From contig BFEA01000058.1 in NCBI GenBank assembly GCA_003427395.1, forward strand, positions 255,582-276,969: a stretch of 21,388 bases of DNA. Reading direction: 5' to 3'. Shown in pieces: positions 11,001-17,000 of this stretch (positions are counted from its first letter, which is position 1; every line of letters starts with the position of its first letter). Below the pieces are notes generated by a model. That model worked only from the letters and a program-made list of their open reading frames with translations, had not been told where the DNA came from and ran no database searches. The translations under genes and the position numbers were made by a program. Origin of the DNA: Chara braunii (Eukaryota > Streptophyta > Charophyceae > Charales > Characeae).

Positions 11001-14000
11001 CCGAAATAACCATTCATCGCATATGGAACCACACGGCCAATGGGCCGGGATGCGTCAAGTGTCCATACTGTGAATGGACCTTTCTGACTGCACAATGTGA
11101 ATGGTCCTTTCTGCATGCACTGGGGACAACCAATACAGGTATGAAATATGAAGCCAACTCTGATTCCCATCCTTGTACCACCGTCTGAGCTGTGCTGAAA
11201 AATCCAGAAGCAGTGTCCACTCTCTTGACATTTATTTGGAATTCAGGTGCGTGAACATCGGAACGGCACTCTAAATAAGCACACTCTGCAAGATCTTCCC
11301 TGTCATTGTGCATGTGGCCAACTATGCCTCCTCAACATATCTGGGAGTAAATTACATTTTGGGTTTTTGCACATCCAGGGTAAGGTTATCCGCCTGTCCG
11401 TGTTCACATCCACGTACGGATACTTTTATCAACCATATGCAACAGCCTTGAATTGTTCCGGTGCATTCCCGACCGCAGCACGATACTTGTGAGAAGCTGT
11501 GACCTTTTCAATTACAAGGATTACCTCTACTACTACTACACCTTGAAGAGGGTAGATGCTAGCTGGGTGGACAAGGTCCGATTCCGACTGAACAAGTGGT
11601 TAGATGGTGCGAATCAATCTCTATACAATGACAACTCTCAATAGGAAAGAGGATCCCTACGGGAAACCACTGCAGGCCTAGCGCAGAGTAACAAACTTTT
11701 AGGGCACTGGAATATGCACTCCAGGGCTATCCCCTACAACGCTAACCCCAAGTAGCAGGCCCAAACGAGGTTGCGGCAGAAGCAAAACGGTGTCGTTGAA
11801 ATATCTCACCCAACAGACAAGGAAACCTGAGGGAGGTCAGGCCGAGTCATCACTACAAAAGGCTAAAGCTGCGCCAGCCAATGGAGCTTCTCAATAGTTC
11901 TGCGAAAAAGCCTTCCATGTCGTCCTCCAGTCGCTACTACCTAGTGGTGCTATTCCAGATCTGTCCACCACCGCTTTTCTGACGGGTGGATGGTGTCGCT
12001 CGTACATATCCCACTTGTAGTGAATCTACTGACATCTCCGAATCACGTGCATACGGTTTCCAGTTTCCTCAGAGAGAACAGTTGATCAGTTGACCACAGA
12101 GAGATCTTTTAAACTATTTTCCTTCGATCTTCTTTTCTCATCTCCATCATACATCCAAAGCATGTCCAGATGGAGAAGCAAGAACAGTTAAGGGGGGAGG
12201 GGGGGAGGAGAATAGTAGAGGGAAAAAAACAAAGGCGTTCCTCGACATAGAGGGGGCGAGACACCGAAGGGAAGACCGACATCTGCTTACCGAAACTACA
12301 TCCTCCACGGGAGAGTCGTTCCCATTGACACCTCGATAAGGCACCTGTCTTTCCTCTGGGCAGGGGACATGCATTCGCTTTGCGCCAACGAGAACAGGGC
12401 TCAGGTCCTGGGTCACAGGCGTCGGGCAAGCAGTGGAGTAAAATGTTAGCATCAGCTTATCCGTTTTTCTCCCTCTCTGTCACAGTGCCACCAACTATTA
12501 CCATCAGCAGAGATTTTTCTTGTTTTCTTTTCTTCTTTTTTGAAGTTTTTTCTTTATTTGAAGTGTTTGGACGTTCTTTTTTTTTGCTTTTTTCTCCTGA
12601 ACAATATCGTAGTGTCTTGATTGATGAAGAACAGCCCCCTTTGCATCTCTCAGCAATGAATATACCCAAAAATGACAGTATTGACGAAGAACAGTCCCCT
12701 TCGCGTCTCTCAACAATCAATACAGGCAACAATGATAGTACTCTGCTCTCCCTGGGCTCGCTACCGGCCTCTGCGATCACTATGTACGGTATCCTCTACC
12801 CTATCATCTTTTTTTAAGCTTTTTTTCCTTTCTAAGTTTCTTTTTTTTTTTTTTGAAAGAGATTTTTCGGCCCCCTATTTATTTTTTTTCTCCCCTAACT
12901 TTGTACCGTTTGTACCCACCATTTGCATGTTTCATACCAGTCCTATACTCGTACCATTTGTACCATTTTCAAAACCTACACCACATGTAACATTTCTTGA
13001 TTTGTGTGTTCCATGCTTGTTCATGTACCATGCGCATGCAGATAGACCACGCACAAGCAACAGGGAAAACCTATGCCCAAAGCAATCAGTGGTGGACTAC
13101 TGCGGATTTCATGTTCTTTTTAGTTTGGACCCTATTTTCTGAAGTAGTCTTGTCATGCTTGTCCAGCAGCCTTGCAAATCCAAACAGATCACACACATGC
13201 AAGCGCAACATCCACACACAAAGCAATCCATGGACACAGAACAGTGCGAAGTTTTCATATCATCTTGTATCGAAGCAAAATCTGAATGCACGTCACCGAG
13301 GACAGCATCCCACACATCCCAAACGACCAAGCAAAACGATCCTATTCACTACTTGGCCGTTGCAATCTTACTGGACGTCACCGAGGACGGCAGTACCACA
13401 CCTCCCACACATCCCAAACGGCCAAGCAAAACAACCCTATTATTCACCACTTGGTGTTTTCCCTGACCAGCGATGGGTGGTAAACACCTTGGCAACACAC
13501 CTGCAGCTCCTCCAGGCAGGGAAAACATACAAAAGTAGGAACAGGTCTTGCGTTTTAAGGGGCTAGTAGAGAAGAGATCAACTCAACTGCAACAAAAATG
13601 TCAGCAGCTCTCCACCCTACCCACATCAGAAACTTCCTTACATGCTCCTGAACAACATATGGTTAGTCATGGCTTCCAGTGCAACTAACCCTATTCACCA
13701 CTTTCCCATTTACTTCAACTGTCCAAGTCGATCTCACACTGCAAGGCATCACCGTCCCACTGGCTTGACACATTCGTATCTTCTTGAGTCTCCTCGGCCA
13801 GTGTACGTTTAGGATTGTCTGCCCACCCTCAACCACTTCATTATCTGACGCCTGTGTTACGAAAGCAGGCTGTTGGCGACACACTCTCCCTCTGCGTAAG
13901 GCATCCAGAGTGCCAGCACGCAGTAGAGAACTAGTCCCCGAAAGAAATCACCCAAAAGGATCAGGAGTTTGAAGAGTTCATACAAAGAAGTTGACCTCAA

Positions 14001-17000
14001 CGGGTAAAACAAAGGACAAGAGTGGCAGAACCGCACATTGAGTGTACTGGCCATTGTGCCGCACGGTGTGCGCGGAGGCGTGGAAGGAGGCGAAGACGAT
14101 GCAATTGAAGAACTACGTGACCCATGAGGGGACTCCATGGACGCCAACAACGCCATCCTTGCACCCGAGCTTCGCCTGACTGGCTCCTGATGATGCCATC
14201 GCGCCTGCAGATTCCCCAGAAACGTGCCTTCTGTCCATAACGATGGCGTTGGCAGGTCAACGTCACAACAGTCATCCGTTCTGTGACCATACCCCAGCTC
14301 TGCCGCTGCAGCAATGACATCTTCGAGGGGAGGTCCTAGCTCTTCAGGTCTGAAGACACATCCAGAGCAGAAAGAGAAACCAGCAGGCTACCAGCGTTAG
14401 CCAAAATTCAATACCACACCTCTTGTTCCAATATCGAGCATCTTCTGCTGATGGAAAACAACAGGCGCAATGGAGTTCGAGGGAAAAGGCACCCATCACC
14501 CATCTATCCGTAACTCCCACCCCGTTTGGGCTGAGACAAGAACAGTGCAAGCACAGTAGCCTTCATTTGTGAGAAACCGTAAGCTGTCAAACACTGATAA
14601 TCTACAGGGGCACAGATCACACCATAGAGTGACTGGGGGCCAAGAGTGCCATATCAGGAGTGCTTGCTTCACAGGCGACTTGGACTAATCGCCATACATG
14701 TCCCTGTGTCCATGCGCAGAACTCTCCCGTCTGCCAGACATGGCCACCAAAACCAAAAACGTACGCAGATACAGACCATATCAGGCACAATCGGCGGCAA
14801 GATCAGCCCTGCATCAGACAAGCCGACATTCAACGCGCTTCCCTCCTCCTCTCTACCTTTCCATTTCCCATTTTGCCCTCCTCCTCCCCCACCAACACAG
14901 CCTGCCTTGCTCAATCACCATTGCTGACCTTACTTCTTCTTGACATCCATAGCTTTATTTCTCCTCACAGCCTCTCATCAGCTTCCCTTTCACTCTGGCC
15001 CCTTTTCCAGGCTCAATCGCTTCCTCTTCTGGATACCATCAGGTCCCAATCCGGACTGCTTGGATCCAGATGTTGGGATACGTGGTCCGGCCCAGAAGGG
15101 ATGCGTGGGGCCCCTCCATTTGAAAATGCTGAAAACAAGGGGCCACCTGGGATGGTGGCTCGGGTACCAGACGCATCCCCAAAATGCTTTCTGCCATTTT
15201 TGGGAACCATGTGACGATCCAGACAAGCCCAGACCTCCAAACTGCTAGAGACCTCAAACCACCCGTACCTTTCACGTGCAAAGGCTTCCAGCACTGCTAG
15301 ACACGATGGACAGTGCCTAAGGGGTTGGAATACCGCAGCAATTTTCGGATGCACAGTGCACCCACACTGGTTCGTTTTTTGGACCGGTTCGTTATTTGGA
15401 CCGGTTCGTTTTTTGGACCGGTTCGTTTTTCGAGACTGGTTCCTTTTTCGGACTGGTTCCTTTTTCGGACTGGTTCCTTTTTCGGACTGGTTCCTTTTTC
15501 GGACTGGTTCGTTTTTCGGACCGGTTAGTTTTTCGGACTGGTTCGTTTTTTGGGGTGCACACTGCACAGGGGAAATCCACACTGGTTTAGAAAACAAGTA
15601 AGAAATGGAACACCAAACATCAGCTCCGAAGAAAAAGAAGACCACAAATGGATTCGAAACCACTGTGGATCACCTGTTGTAGACCTCAAGTGACTTTCAC
15701 AGGAAAGCAAGCTTTGTCCTGCTTAACAGACTGAGGGCACACACTCACAACAGGAATTTCCTGGATGTATCATGCCCGGAAGTCCACCTTGACATGGCTC
15801 TCTGCCCGCAATTCCGTCCAGAGGTCAGTCCAAAAAGTCCTCGTGTGAGCGAGGATTCTCTGATTGACTGTTACGCACGAAAGAGGGGAGCGAAGAAAGA
15901 AACAAAAACTTCCCCATTTCCTCCAGACTAATCTACGCTTGCACTGACCATCCCCATGAAATCATAACCCTAGACATTCAACATCACGTGCAATACCAGG
16001 ACAGCTTCAACCACGTGCAAACGTAAAATACGTCAACGGAGGAATCATCAGGAACATGCGGCAAAAACAGCTGATAGGAGATAGAAAAGTGGGAAGACAG
16101 CAGTGACTGGAACGCAAGCACTGCACCCCCGTGGGTCCAGCCCTTGCTTAAGGCTGCACTGAGCCGACTCTGCTATTAGGACGAATTAGCAAGATTTGTA
16201 AAAGATGGCACTCAACAGACTTACTATGAACGTGCAATAAAATTACTCGTAGAGATTGCACACAGTACAAAAGGAAACGACCGGGAAACTCAAAAAGAAG
16301 GATCGAAAAGAAAAGATGATTCACACAAAAATATATCAACATCAACAAGCTATACAAAAATATATCAAGATCAACAAGCTATTCATTACAGTGTGAGCAC
16401 AATACCAGGAGGAAAACTTGTTCGAGGTGCTTGACGTAGCACGACTGGCATCAGCATGACTGGCCATCAAAACACAACTTCGTAAATCAAGCCAAATGTG
16501 TGAAAGATGTATTTGGTTTTACTCTCACAATGGTACATCATCCAATATTGGCCGACATTACGCAACTGCATCACCCTTCTGCCAATCACTGCTCAAGTGG
16601 TGTGAGAAAACGGACTATGTGTGTGCGTCCCTCTTTTATGTGAAAGGTGTGTCCTGCTCGTCCACACATCCGGATCAAGCCCTTCACATCTGTGCCCGTC
16701 TCGTCCCAATGCTTCTGCTCAAAATCCAATGTCGACTTTGTTCAGACTCTTCAGAGGGAAGTATGATCATCACCTCCAAGGAATTCCCAACGTAACTCTC
16801 ACAGAGAATTGCAGTCTCTAAATAATATCTCACTGCGCCCATCAGGATTCAAACTCACAATCTAGTTTATCAACAGCTACATACATGAACCATCCAGCCA
16901 CAAGCGCTGCCGGGTAGAGAACCGCATTGTTACGGACAGGAGGGCCACAATTGGCAATCCTCACATCTCCTATACCACATGCACACCACACCTGCACCCA

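Larger units (their letters stand above)
9906..12290 (-). other. intron E-F of the DUF936 gene
   Basis: 2385 nt, GTAAGC to CTCCAG. It carries the U2-derived retroposon on the opposite strand (10098-10202) and diverged tandem repeats at 10631-10800 and 10973-11172. A minus-strand stretch near 11200-11300 has coding-like codon composition ([15 protein letters not shown]) but the wrong phase for a direct join, so I leave it as intron. Confidence 0.6.
12408..13689 (-). other. intron D-E of the DUF936 gene
   Basis: 1282 nt, GTTAGT to CCCAG. It carries a diverged 85-95 bp tandem repeat (13291-13466), two 60-bp repeats (12621-12740) and long T-rich runs on the plus strand (12519-12596, 12818-12890). 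The 185-nt intron C-D (14036-13852) shows nothing notable. Confidence 0.6.

Noticed and set aside
12997-13566. A 189-codon plus-strand frame
   Set aside because: It crosses the diverged 85-95 bp repeat, has no recognisable domain and lies opposite to the supported gene in an intron.
15369-15553. Regular short repeats as a CRISPR array
   Set aside because: Units are directly abutting with no spacers, there are no cas genes and the context is eukaryotic.
15013-15663. A 216-codon minus-strand frame with Lys/Glu/Pro repeats
   Set aside because: It is produced by the 17-bp minisatellite; three units equal 51 bases, so all frames stay open.
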